A program made the translations under genes and the position numbers. From Leptothermofonsia sichuanensis E412 (lineage in GTDB: Bacteria; Cyanobacteriota; Cyanobacteriia; Leptolyngbyales; Leptolyngbyaceae), in assembly GCF_019891175.1 (NCBI RefSeq), contig NZ_CP072600.1, positions 4,464,001 through 4,528,000 of the forward strand: a stretch of 64,000 bases of DNA, in the 5' to 3' direction. The notes under the pieces are model-generated. The model was not told the origin of the DNA. It ran no database searches and was given only the letters and a program-made list of their open reading frames with translations. Within the stretch, counting starts at the first letter, position 1; each line of letters starts with the position of its first letter. Below, piece after piece: positions 1-7,621 of this stretch.

Positions 1-683
1 CACCCTTGCTAGCCCAGATCAATTTTGCCGAGGTGCCTCCGTTAGAAGGGTTTCCTACGTCAGGGATCTTGCAGTTCTATGCAGTGGACAAGCCCACCTG
101 GCAATGGAACCATTCCTGGTTCGCCACAGAAGGCCGGACATCAATGTCCTATGGAGAACTCATGGAACTGGCAGGGGCAAAGGTTCTCTTTTTCCCAGAG
201 CCTATCCTCTCGGTTAAAGCGGTGACCACTGACTTCAGGTTTCTCCCCTCGTTTGAGCATTCGCTCGTACCGGAGAGACTTGATCTCCGCTTTCAAATCC
301 AACTTGCACCGATGGATGTAGGCGGTTTAAACACCTGGGTCGAAACATTGAGGGAAAGCGAATTCTTTGCTGAAAACTATGACTATGCGCTTAGAGAACT
401 TAGCGATCGCACCAGCAATGATCCGTCGCTAGAAGAAGCCGCACACCTTTTGTATGGTGACGGACACCGTTTGGGTGGCTATCCCGCCTTTAGCCAATCT
501 GATCCTCGCACGCAACTGTTTCCCCTCGCTTTTGGTGAAAGCTTTCCGCCCTATGATTTGCTGTTCCGGATGGTGGGTCAACCGGGAGTGAATCTGCATG
601 ATTCAATTCTTTATTTCTTAATTCCACCTGCTGATTTGCAAAGCAGAGATTTTTCTAACGTTCTGTTTTATAGCGATCGCTAG
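1..683 (+). CDS. DUF1963 (YwqG-like) protein, 5' end outside window
   Basis: The reading frame is already open at the window edge, so the start is missing; the TTG at 6 is probably internal, because LLAQINF resembles the conserved 'FLAQIN' strand near the middle of YwqG-type proteins. Other family-like features are the 'GILQFYA' strand, a HRLGGYP motif followed by a DPR loop about two thirds along, and the closing 'DLQSRDFSNVLFYSD' stretch. DUF1963 proteins are cytoplasmic and their biochemical role is not known. A HIP1 octamer lies over the stop codon. The next gene starts 38 bases downstream on the same strand, so co-transcription is possible. The family call is from motif recognition only. 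Confidence 0.75.
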   Translation, partial: PLLAQINFAEVPPLEGFPTSGILQFYAVDKPTWQWNHSWFATEGRTSMSYGELMELAGAKVLFFPEPILSVKAVTTDFRFLPSFEHSLVPERLDLRFQIQLAPMDVGGLNTWVETLRESEFFAENYDYALRELSDRTSNDPSLEEAAHLLYGDGHRLGGYPAFSQSDPRTQLFPLAFGESFPPYDLLFRMVGQPGVNLHDSILYFLIPPADLQSRDFSNVLFYSDR

Positions 684-720
684 TGAACTCAATTAGTGAA
701 CCCAACCTCAGGAGTCCAGA

Positions 721-1107
721 ATGAACCCAAATTCTCAGGCCACATTTTCGGGAGGCAGCAATATTGCCCTTAAAATTCCTCGATTTCGGTTTGCAGAAAC
801 CGTTGCTTTTTATCGCGATACATTGCGATTACCTTACCTGGGACAACGGGACACCTCCTATGTATTTCAGTTTGGAACGATGCGACTGTGGTTGGATGAA
901 GTGGGAGCATCGCAGTTGGGCAACAGGCAGCCCTCATCCCCCAACCCCTTCTCCCAAAAAGGGCGAAGGGGAGCCGGATTTTCAAGTCCCTCTCCCGTTC
1001 TGGGAGAGGGATTTAGGGTGAGGGTCGCATTTCGCGGCCACTGGATCTCGGACCCCGCAGGGGTAGTGCATCTCCTTTCCCACAATGAGGAGGTGCAACT
1101 GGTATGA
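721..1107 (+). CDS. Glyoxalase/VOC-like protein interrupted in frame by a palindromic repeat
   Basis: The first 66 or so residues look like the N-terminal half of a glyoxalase/bleomycin-resistance (VOC) domain: a PRFRFAETVAFYRDTLRLPY helix-strand start, then a strand ending FGTMRLWLDEV. Residues 71-101 are a translation of the interspersed palindromic repeat at 931-1024 (SSPNPFSQKG...GEGFRVR). After it the VOC signature resumes (GHWISDPAGVVHLLS). A Shine-Dalgarno AGGAG sits 8 bases before the ATG. The parts outside the repeat add up to only about 95 residues, less than a usual VOC domain (about 115), so some coding sequence was probably lost at insertion. The ATG of the next gene overlaps the stop (ATGA), which indicates an operon. 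Whether the protein still folds is doubtful. Confidence 0.6.
   Translation: MNPNSQATFSGGSNIALKIPRFRFAETVAFYRDTLRLPYLGQRDTSYVFQFGTMRLWLDEVGASQLGNRQPSSPNPFSQKGRRGAGFSSPSPVLGEGFRVRVAFRGHWISDPAGVVHLLSHNEEVQLV
931..1024. repeat. Palindromic repeat R3, copy 1 (inside VOC gene)
   Basis: A 94-base element with outer arms CCCTCA..TGAGGG and two internal hairpins, one of them CCCTCTCCC-GTTCT-GGGAGAGGG. It is almost the same as the sequence at 32961-33053. It sits inside the reading frame of the VOC-like gene and is translated without a stop codon. Confidence 0.85.
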
Positions 1108-2020
1108 GTGACGCTTTGCCACAGTACTCAAGTGCTGAGGACTATTATCAGGCCGGGTTAGCGGCGTTAGAAAATTGGTCTACCCACCAGGATGCGATCG
1201 CTCTGTTTCAGCAGGCCGTTGAGCTAGATCCCGAACACCTGGATGCCTGGTACGCGCTAGCCAAACAGCAGCAAGAAACCGCAAACTATGCTGAAGCGTT
1301 GGCTGCCTGCGATCGCATCCTCACCCTAAACCCAGACCATAGCCAAGCCTGGGCTTGCCGAGCGGCAGCACTGCATGACCTCCAACGGTTTGCAGAAGCC
1401 ATCGATAGCTACGAACGGGCACTCGCAGGGTTTGCTGATTTACCAGATGTTGAGTTGTTGGACCACTGTAGTCTGTGGGCAAACCGGGGGAGTCTCTTGG
1501 CTCACCTAGGGCGACCAGAAGACGCGATCGCCAGCTATGACGAGGCGATCGCCCTTTTAGAAGCAGAAGACGATCCAGAAAACGACCAGGCATTGGGGTC
1601 TTATTACGGAGACAAGGGCAATATCCTTTTCAGCCTGGAGCGATATGTAGAGGCCATTGATACCTACAACCAGGCGATCTTTCTGGAGGCAACCGCCCAG
1701 GAAAATCGCAATAAAGCCTATGTTCTTCTAGGGCAAGAACAGAAACTTCTAGATGCCTATGATCAACAGCTTAACGACTTTCCTGAAGCCGATAATAGCC
1801 CTAACCAACATGGCGAAACTCCAGATTGGATCTGGAGACAAAAAGGCGATGTTTTGATGCAAGCTGAGCGCTATGAAGAAGCACTGGTCGCCTATCAAAA
1901 AGCCTTTGAATTGAACCCCAATTGGCATGATTTAGCCATTAATGATGCCTTAGAAAAGTTGAATTATCCAGAACATGAAGTCTTTGCGTTGCTATTAGAA
2001 AACTATGACCGGGCTTTAGG

Positions 2021-2876
2021 GTAATGTTCTAGGTTTGTTGTTTTCCTTACGAAGAACTGGTTAGATGGAGAAGTCAGTAGTTGCGGGAACTCAAGTTATG
2101 GTATTAGAACCAATTCACTGCCCTGTGTGTGATGGGATTGAGGTGATCAAACACGGCACAACACCAGACGGCAAACAGCGCTACTTTTGTCAAAACTCAG
2201 GATGCCATCGGCGCACCTTTATTTTGCAATACACCTATCAAGGGTATCTGCCTGAAGTCAAGCAACAAATCAGCGATATGGCAATGAATGGGAGTGGGAT
2301 TCGAGACACTGCCCGTGTCCTTCACATTAGTCCAACGACGGTGATTGAGGAATTAAAAAAAGATCGTCAACTCAAAGCCGTGAATGAACTCAAACTGGCT
2401 GAGTTGGAACCCGCTCAAAGCATCGTAAAGCTTTGCCAGGGGGAAGATACAGAGGCAGAAGCCGATGAAATGTGGAGTTTTGTCCAGTCTAAAGCCCAGC
2501 AACGTTGGTTATGGCATGCAATTGACCATCACAGTGGAAAAATATTAGCTTATGTGTTGGCGACGCATCAAGATGAAGCATTCCTCCAACTCAAAGCGTT
2601 ATTAGAACCGTTTGGAATTATGCAGTTTTACACAGATGGTTGGGGAACCTATGAGCGGCAGCTTGACCCAAGTCTTCATACCGTTGGCAAACAGAACACG
2701 CAGAAGATTGAGCGTAAGCATTTGACTTTACGCACGCGCTTGAAGCGATTAGCTCGCAAAACTATTTGCTTTTCTAAGTCCATTCTGATGCATGACATTG
2801 TGATTGGGCTATTTATTAACCGTTATGAGTTTGGTTTTGCTATCTAACCTAAAACAACAAGTCTAGAACACGACCC
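2021..2876 (+). mobile_element. IS1-family insertion sequence
   Basis: The element carries one transposase gene and is bounded by imperfect inverted repeats: the left end reads GTAATGTTCTAGGTTTGTTG, and the reverse complement of the right end reads GTCGTGTTCTAGACTTGTTG. The flanking host sequence TATGACCGGGCTTTAGG is present at 2004-2020 and again at 2877-2893, an exact 17-base direct duplication, and the host reading frame rejoins across it. Ends are set from the inverted repeats and the duplication. Bases shared between repeat and duplication leave one or two bases of uncertainty at each edge. Confidence 0.85.
2065..2847 (+). CDS. IS1-family transposase
   Basis: 260 residues in a single frame. 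The N-terminus has the IS1 zinc-binding region (CPVCDG near residue 19, then CQNSGC near residue 42). An HTH (GSGIRDTARVLHISPTTVIE) follows at about residue 75. The DDE-type catalytic core shows EADEMWSFV near residue 132, FYTDGWGTY near 189 and QKIERKHLTLRTRLKRL near 212. This one-frame layout differs from E. coli IS1, where insA and insB are joined by frameshifting, and is normal for many IS1-family members outside enterobacteria. The gene looks intact. It lies inside the TPR gene and is transcribed in the same direction. Confidence 0.9.
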   Translation: MEKSVVAGTQVMVLEPIHCPVCDGIEVIKHGTTPDGKQRYFCQNSGCHRRTFILQYTYQGYLPEVKQQISDMAMNGSGIRDTARVLHISPTTVIEELKKDRQLKAVNELKLAELEPAQSIVKLCQGEDTEAEADEMWSFVQSKAQQRWLWHAIDHHSGKILAYVLATHQDEAFLQLKALLEPFGIMQFYTDGWGTYERQLDPSLHTVGKQNTQKIERKHLTLRTRLKRLARKTICFSKSILMHDIVIGLFINRYEFGFAI

Positions 2877-3298
2877 TATGACCGGGCTTTAGGAAACTAT
2901 CCAGATAATGCCCAACTCTGGTACAAGCGAGCGATGTTGCTCAGCACGCAACCGAATCAAGCAGAAGCAGCGCTAGAAAGTTACGACCGTTCTTTAGCCA
3001 TTGATCCTAGTGATGTGGGTTGCTGGTATAACCGGGCATTGCTGTTAACCAAGCGGCAACGATTGGAAGACGCTGTCATCAGCTATGAACGGGCGTTGGC
3101 GATCGACCCCGATAACGATAGCTGCTGGCATAATCAAGCCCTGCTTTTAGAGCAATTAGGGCGATATGAGGCAGCCTTGAACAGCTACGATAGACTCCTC
3201 GACATTTACTCCCGCACCAAACCGCCCCAAGCAACTCCCTGGATACGCGATAAACAAACTGAACTGCTGAGACGGATCGAACGTAGGGAAGACCATTC

Positions 3299-3771
3299 AT
3301 GAACCCGGAACCACCCGCCTACCCCATCCTGCTGGCTCGCAGCATGGAAGAACTACATTTCAAAACCCAGGCGCAGGAACAACTCTGGCTACTGGGACAA
3401 TGCAACTGGGAGGTAGACCAGGAGCAGGGCAGCATCCGGTTCACCAACCCCAGAGGCCAGATTATCACCGCCCCAGTGCAAATCATCGGCACCTACAACA
3501 CCCTGAATGGCACCTGGCTCTGGGGGTGGGATCATCCCTCTGTAGTGCCCGCCCTCCAGAACCATGCCAGCACCCTACACGACTACGGCAAAGCCCAGGG
3601 CATAGACCGATTGACCACGCGAAACTGCACTGTTCAGAACCGGAGGCATGGGAACTCACTGCCCTTGCCTGCTGCCTCTGCCATGCCGAGGGGGCCTATT
3701 GTGGTCCGGCTGGCACCACCCTCGTTTTCATGACCTTTGGCAAAACCACCCTCAGTCCGGGGAATGGATAG
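3299..3771 (+). pseudogene. DUF6882-type protein, frameshifted
   Basis: The start overlaps the TPR stop (ATGA), so this was the last gene of the same operon. The first 107 codons encode a DUF6882-like protein (VQIIGTYNTLNGTWLWGWDH, then YGKAQGIDRLTTR). At about 3622 the family sequence jumps to the next frame, where it continues KLHCSEPEAWELTALACCLC and ends GAYCGPAGTTLVFMTFGK before the TAG at 3769-3771. One missing base between 3620 and 3623 explains this. As it stands, the original frame makes a 144-residue product with a nonsense tail. The function of the family is not known. The IS630 copy begins 10 bases after the stop. Confidence 0.75.
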
Positions 3772-3780
3772 GTCTACCTA

Positions 3781-4909
3781 TACTTTGCCGGGGTATAGAT
3801 TTTACCCTCTAGATAAAGTAGAAATGAGGTAGACCGTTGAGTGTTGAGCACGGTGCCTCCCAATGATCCAACTGAGCTTTAGTGCCGAAGAGATTGAGCA
3901 ACTACATTACGAACGCTTTCACCATCCACATCCGCGTGTGCAACAAAAAATGGAAGCGTTGTATCTCAAAAGTCAAGGATACTCGCATCAGGAAATTACC
4001 CGGTTGCTTCGGGTGACAAAACCAACGTTGTTGAGCTATCTGCGAGATTATGAAACTGGGGGGATCGGCAATCTCAAAGAATTGACCTTTTATCGACCCC
4101 AGAGTGAACTGAAACAACATCAACAGACTTTGGAAGCATACTTCCGGGCAAATCCTCCAAAGACCCTAGCGCAGGCTTGCGCCAAGATCGAAGAACTGAC
4201 TGGTATTGTCCGTAGTCGGGAGCAAGTGAGGGTGTTTCTCAAATCGATGGGGATGCGTTGTCGGCGAGTGGGGATGTTGCCCGCCAAAGCTGATGTAGAA
4301 GCGCAGGAGGAGTTCGTCAAAAAAAACTAGACCCACGACTGCAAGAGGCAAAAGCAGGTCAGAGAGCCGTCTTCTTTGTCGATGCTGCCCATTTTGTTCT
4401 GGGGGCCTACTTAGGGTTTTTGTGGTGCTTTGAACGCTTGTTTATCAAGTCGGGGGCAGGAAGGCAACGGTTCAATGTCTTAGGGGCCCTCAACGCCGTG
4501 ACTCATGCGTTAATCACCGTCACCAATGAGACTTATATCAACGCTCAAAGTGTCTGTGAATTACTGCACAAACTGGCAGCTCTGGGATTAGACATTCCGA
4601 TTACGCTTGTGTTGGATAACGCTCGGTATCAGAAGTGTGCGGTTGTGATGGAGTTGGCTCAATCATTGAACATTGAGTTGTTGTATCTAACGGTCTATTC
4701 TCCCAATCTCAACTTGATTGAGCGCTTGTGGAAGTTTGTCAAGAAGCAATGCTTATATTCGATTTATTATGCTGACTTCTCTGCATTTAAGGAGGCGATT
4801 ACTGCTTGTCTCAACCAGTGTCATACGACGTATAAACCTGAGTTAGATTCACTGTTAACCTTGCGTTTTCAGTCCTTTAAACAAGTAAAAACTATACCCT
4901 GACAAGGTA
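3781..4909 (+). mobile_element. IS630-type element A, copy 1
   Basis: A 1129-base element flanked by TA dinucleotides (3779-3780 and 4910-4911), the target duplication typical of IS630/Tc1-mariner elements. The 18-base ends TACTTTGCCGGGGTATAG and (reversed) TACCTTGTCAGGGTATAG match at 15 positions. Two further near-identical copies lie at 14041-15168 (minus) and 35080-36208 (plus). This copy sits between the 3' ends of the DUF6882 pseudogene and the metacaspase gene and has replaced the metacaspase stop codon with one of its own. Confidence 0.92.
3863..4902 (+). CDS. IS630-type transposase, made by -1 frameshifting at A8
   Basis: The first reading frame (3863-4330, 155 residues) holds the helix-turn-helix part (YSHQEITRLLRVTKPTLLSY). 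It ends at GTC-AAA-AAA-AAC-TAG. Slipping back one base in the A8 run continues as KKLDPRLQEAKAGQRAVFF in the second frame. That frame carries the DDE catalytic triad: the first Asp in FFVDAAHF, the second in LVLDNARYQ, and Glu in NLIERLWKF, ending at 4902. The start codon ATG at 3863 follows GGTGCCTCCCA with no strong ribosome site. This is the standard two-frame arrangement of IS630 elements and the copy looks functional. Confidence 0.88.
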
Positions 4910-6409
4910 TAGTTTGTCCCCTTCAAAAAGAACACCAATCTGGGGGTAACTTGTTCCAGGTCCCCCTCGAATTCTGAGACTGCTTGTTCCCACTACGACG
5001 AAGCATCGTTCGGGTGAGATCGAGACATCTGGTTCTGAACCTGTTGGGGCGGGTGAGACTGTTATCGTAGGGGTAGAAGGAGATGGCAGATTGCCTGTAG
5101 AAAACGGCAGTCTGATGATTTGATTGGACATTGCCCAATAACCTGTTGCCCCGGCTATTAAGGCAATGACTGCAACAAGCAGACCTGGAAGGCGGCGGGA
5201 TGGTTCTACGATCGCGGGCGGAGGGGAGGGAGGAACCAGTGGAACCGTAGGGGCTGGAAGGACCTCAGGAGATGCAATGGATGGGCTAGGGGAAGCCGCC
5301 TGATAAGGCGCACCTGTATGAGCCACAGCGTGAGCTAGGCGAATTTGTTGTGTAACCTGCGCTTCAATCTCAGCCACATCATCCAGTCTCAATTTCCAGC
5401 GCTCCTGCAACTGGCGAAATCGACGCTGGGTTTGGGTGGTTAAGGGATTTTCGGTCTGAAGGGCCTCTATAAATGCCTGCCGATATTGTTCCAGATTTTC
5501 TTGATATTCCCAATAGGTTTGCTGAACTGCTGCCTCAATGGCCAGGGCATCCATCTGGGTCAGCCCCAGTTGAAGTTGGAGTTGGTTTAACCAGCGGCGA
5601 TCGGCTAAAAAGATGCGGCCATCGTTCATAACCCGCTCTACTTCACGCCGATAGCGTATCTTTGGATCACTGACAGGGGCACTGGCAAGCCGAATACGAA
5701 AGCCTTCTCGTGCTGCATAGATCTCTGGCTTCATGGCCGGTGCGATTTCCTGGACTTTCTGCTTTGCGTAGTCGTGCAGTTCATCGACTGAAATGGAGCC
5801 GTCATTGTCTAAATCAGCCGCCCCGGTTTCAATCCCTTCAACCAGATATTGGGTGTAAACAGACAGGTCGGTTCCTTGCTGCTCAAATGAATATTGTGTG
5901 GATGTGGAGGACGTTAACACAGCTCGCCCTTCCGCTCCCAACTGGTTTCGAATATCCACTGCCCCATCATCTTTAGCAGTCATATCCTGGGCAAAGGCAC
6001 CACTGAAGCAACAGTCTAAAATGACAACCTGACGCTTCGACCGACTGTTGTTCATCACTTCCAGCACAAAGTTAGAGGGCACAGCGGTTGAACGCACTAA
6101 CTCACCTTTACGGCTTTTGCGAGTATTGCGGGTAGCAAAGTAAAGTTTGCCACTATCATCCTTCACGCCATGTCCTGAAAAAAATAGCAGTACCAGATCG
6201 TCTTTTGCGCGATCGCAAAACAGGTTTTCAACTTCAGCTTCCATGACAACCTTATCCGGATTGATCAGGGTTTTGACCTGATCAAATCCACCCAGTTCTG
6301 CATTTTTCAGAACCTGCTGGATGGCTTCCACATCACTAATTGCATTAGGTAGTGGATTGAGTCCTGGTTCATATTCACTAACACCGATGAGTAGTGCAAC
6401 TTTAGACAT
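4892..6409 (-). CDS. Metacaspase (C14 p20 domain) with EF-hand, membrane anchor and cut SH3 domain
   Basis: 505 residues. The N-terminal caspase-like domain has the catalytic His in FFSGHGVKDD (His80) and the catalytic Cys in ILDCCFSGAF (Cys134, with Cys133 beside it). A canonical 12-residue EF-hand loop follows (D199-x-D201-x-D203-G-S-I-S-x-x-E210), so calcium control is likely; this fits known calcium-dependent metacaspases. After a charged helical region and a Pro/Ser-rich linker there is one membrane segment (LLVAVIALIAGATGYWAM, about 395-413). The C-terminus begins an SH3-like domain (SSLRIRGGPGTSYPQIG), but the last five residues and the stop come from IS630 copy 1, so the domain is truncated. 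The catalytic part is intact and the enzyme may still act as a cytoplasmic, Arg/Lys-specific protease. Confidence 0.85.
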   Translation of the reverse strand: MSKVALLIGVSEYEPGLNPLPNAISDVEAIQQVLKNAELGGFDQVKTLINPDKVVMEAEVENLFCDRAKDDLVLLFFSGHGVKDDSGKLYFATRNTRKSRKGELVRSTAVPSNFVLEVMNNSRSKRQVVILDCCFSGAFAQDMTAKDDGAVDIRNQLGAEGRAVLTSSTSTQYSFEQQGTDLSVYTQYLVEGIETGAADLDNDGSISVDELHDYAKQKVQEIAPAMKPEIYAAREGFRIRLASAPVSDPKIRYRREVERVMNDGRIFLADRRWLNQLQLQLGLTQMDALAIEAAVQQTYWEYQENLEQYRQAFIEALQTENPLTTQTQRRFRQLQERWKLRLDDVAEIEAQVTQQIRLAHAVAHTGAPYQAASPSPSIASPEVLPAPTVPLVPPSPPPAIVEPSRRLPGLLVAVIALIAGATGYWAMSNQIIRLPFSTGNLPSPSTPTITVSPAPTGSEPDVSISPERCFVVVGTSSLRIRGGPGTSYPQIGVLFEGDKLYLVRV

Positions 6410-6844
6410 AGACGCCCCCTTTTCTGCGGTGACGAACTCCTGAGCGAATCTAATTGCAGCTTCCAGTTCTTCCCGGCTGTAGATGCAGGTATCGTAATTT
6501 TCGACTGCTGAAGGAATGTATCGATGAAAAAGCTGATCGCTTTCCTATCTTGATCCTGCGATCATTCGAAGGAGAGTGATCCAGTTTTGACCACAAGTGA
6601 TACATAAATTTTCTCTTATAGCTGCGGAATCTGTTATGCCCCTTGCGGGTACTTTTTCGACTCCCGCAGAAAAGGGATAAACCACTGCCTGTGAAATCCT
6701 GGTGGTCTGTCAACATTGTCCTGAGAAATGGTGTCCTGAGGAATGGGAACTTTATGGCGGTAGCCATCCAGGTCAGGACAACTTGGAACGCTCAACACCT
6801 GATTCTGGCATCCTTGTTTCCCTATACCCTGTCCCCTGCCATAT
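6410..6844. other. Intergenic stretch without a recognisable gene
   Basis: Between the metacaspase start and repeat R1 I see no convincing coding sequence. It contains an imperfect 15-base tandem duplication (TGTCCTGAGAAATGG then TGTCCTGAGGAATGG, 6717-6746). The metacaspase promoter should lie in the part next to 6410. Confidence 0.5.
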
Positions 6845-6946
6845 AGCCTGAAATTTCACCACAGAGGCACAGAGAGCACAGAGGCATTACTTTGTGTTTC
6901 TCGGGTAGAACGCTAAGTTTTTCGGGTTATTTGTTCCACAAGCCTA
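6845..6946 (-). repeat. Interspersed repeat R1, copy 1
   Basis: A roughly 100-base sequence containing CCACAGAGGCACAGAG. It begins GCCTGAAATTTCACCACAGA and ends, when read on this strand, at GGTTATTTGTTCCACAAGCC. Relatives are at 15606-15725, 39061-39184, 58113-58180 and 62279-62392. Its end overlaps the stop codon of the TPR gene that follows on the minus strand. Confidence 0.75.
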
Positions 6947-7414
6947 AATCAGGCGGGCTGTGCATTCCAGCATCATGCGTTGATTTTCCAGCGAGTAGGG
7001 CTGGATTTTAAGCGCGTTATGAAAGGCATGAATCGCTGTTCGATAGTCTCCTAATGCTGCATAGCATAGCCCTAACCCGTGCAGGGCACCAAAGTGGATG
7101 GGGTTGAGTTGAAGGACTACTTCGCAGTCTGCGATCGCCTTCTGGTATTGTCCCTGGATGTAGTAAAGAACGGCTCGCCGGTTCCAGGCTTCAGCATAGT
7201 CGGGTTGACTTTCAACCAGCGCGTTCAGGGTTTCTTCTGCCTCTGTGAAATTACCTGCTTCTAAGGCCAGTTGCGCCCGTCGAATGATTTCTAACCCCAG
7301 GATACCTTTCTGTTCAAACCAGATGCGCCAGAGTTCCTGAGTGGCGCGATCGCGCACGTCTTCATTTGGATCTTTCAGGTCTTCCAGTAATGATGAAATC
7401 AGGAACTCGTTCAT
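6944..7414 (-). CDS. Small TPR protein
   Basis: 156 residues. A helical N-terminus (SSLLEDLKDPNEDVRDRATQ, HEAT-like) is followed by about three TPR units from residue 45 to 150 (AWNRRAVLYYIQGQYQKAIA; ALHGLGLCYAALGDYRTAIH). No signal peptide or membrane segment is seen, so it is probably a cytoplasmic scaffold protein. The ATG at 7414 is the only good start in frame. The stop codon lies within the edge of repeat R1, which suggests that the repeat supplied or altered the C-terminus. The partner is unknown. Confidence 0.8.
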   Translation of the reverse strand: MNEFLISSLLEDLKDPNEDVRDRATQELWRIWFEQKGILGLEIIRRAQLALEAGNFTEAEETLNALVESQPDYAEAWNRRAVLYYIQGQYQKAIADCEVVLQLNPIHFGALHGLGLCYAALGDYRTAIHAFHNALKIQPYSLENQRMMLECTARLI

Positions 7415-7621
7415 AGGCTTTGCACCAGGAAACGCAGTGGTAAGTAGATTTCCTCCACGGATTCTCTCTCGAAAAAGGAGGATAACTCCGTAATTTCACC
7501 GATTTTTTACCTAATGTACAAGATAGTCTGCTCCATCTTTGTTAATAGTTCATAAACTGGAGGGAAGTTACAGAAGAAAGGAGACAACGAGGTGAAGCTC
7601 TTTTCCTTCTGCCTTCTGCCT

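Larger units (their letters stand above)
1104..3302 (+). pseudogene. TPR protein gene split by an IS1-type element
   Basis: The gene begins at the ATG that overlaps the previous stop and encodes TPR units (pairs such as WYALAKQQQETANYAEALAA and IDSYERALAGF) with the usual W-LG-Y-A-P pattern. It is cut at codon 300 by the element at 2021-2876, which brings a TAA at 2022. Past the element, reading from 2877 in the same frame continues NYDRALGNYPDNAQLWYKRA and more TPR units to the TGA at 3300-3302. Joining 1104-2003 to 2877-3302 gives a 441-residue TPR protein. A 17-base duplication flanks the insertion. The downstream half has its own ATG at 2934 and could make a 122-residue fragment. TPR proteins are protein-protein interaction scaffolds; no specific partner can be named. 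Confidence 0.85.

Noticed and set aside
6450-6767. 105-codon frame upstream of the metacaspase gene
   Set aside because: Composition is not protein-like, it runs through a tandem duplication, and no motif or ribosome site is seen.
6845-6946. CRISPR-like look of CACAGAGGCACAGAG repeats
   Set aside because: Copies are scattered singly over the window, with inverted halves and no regular spacers or cas genes.
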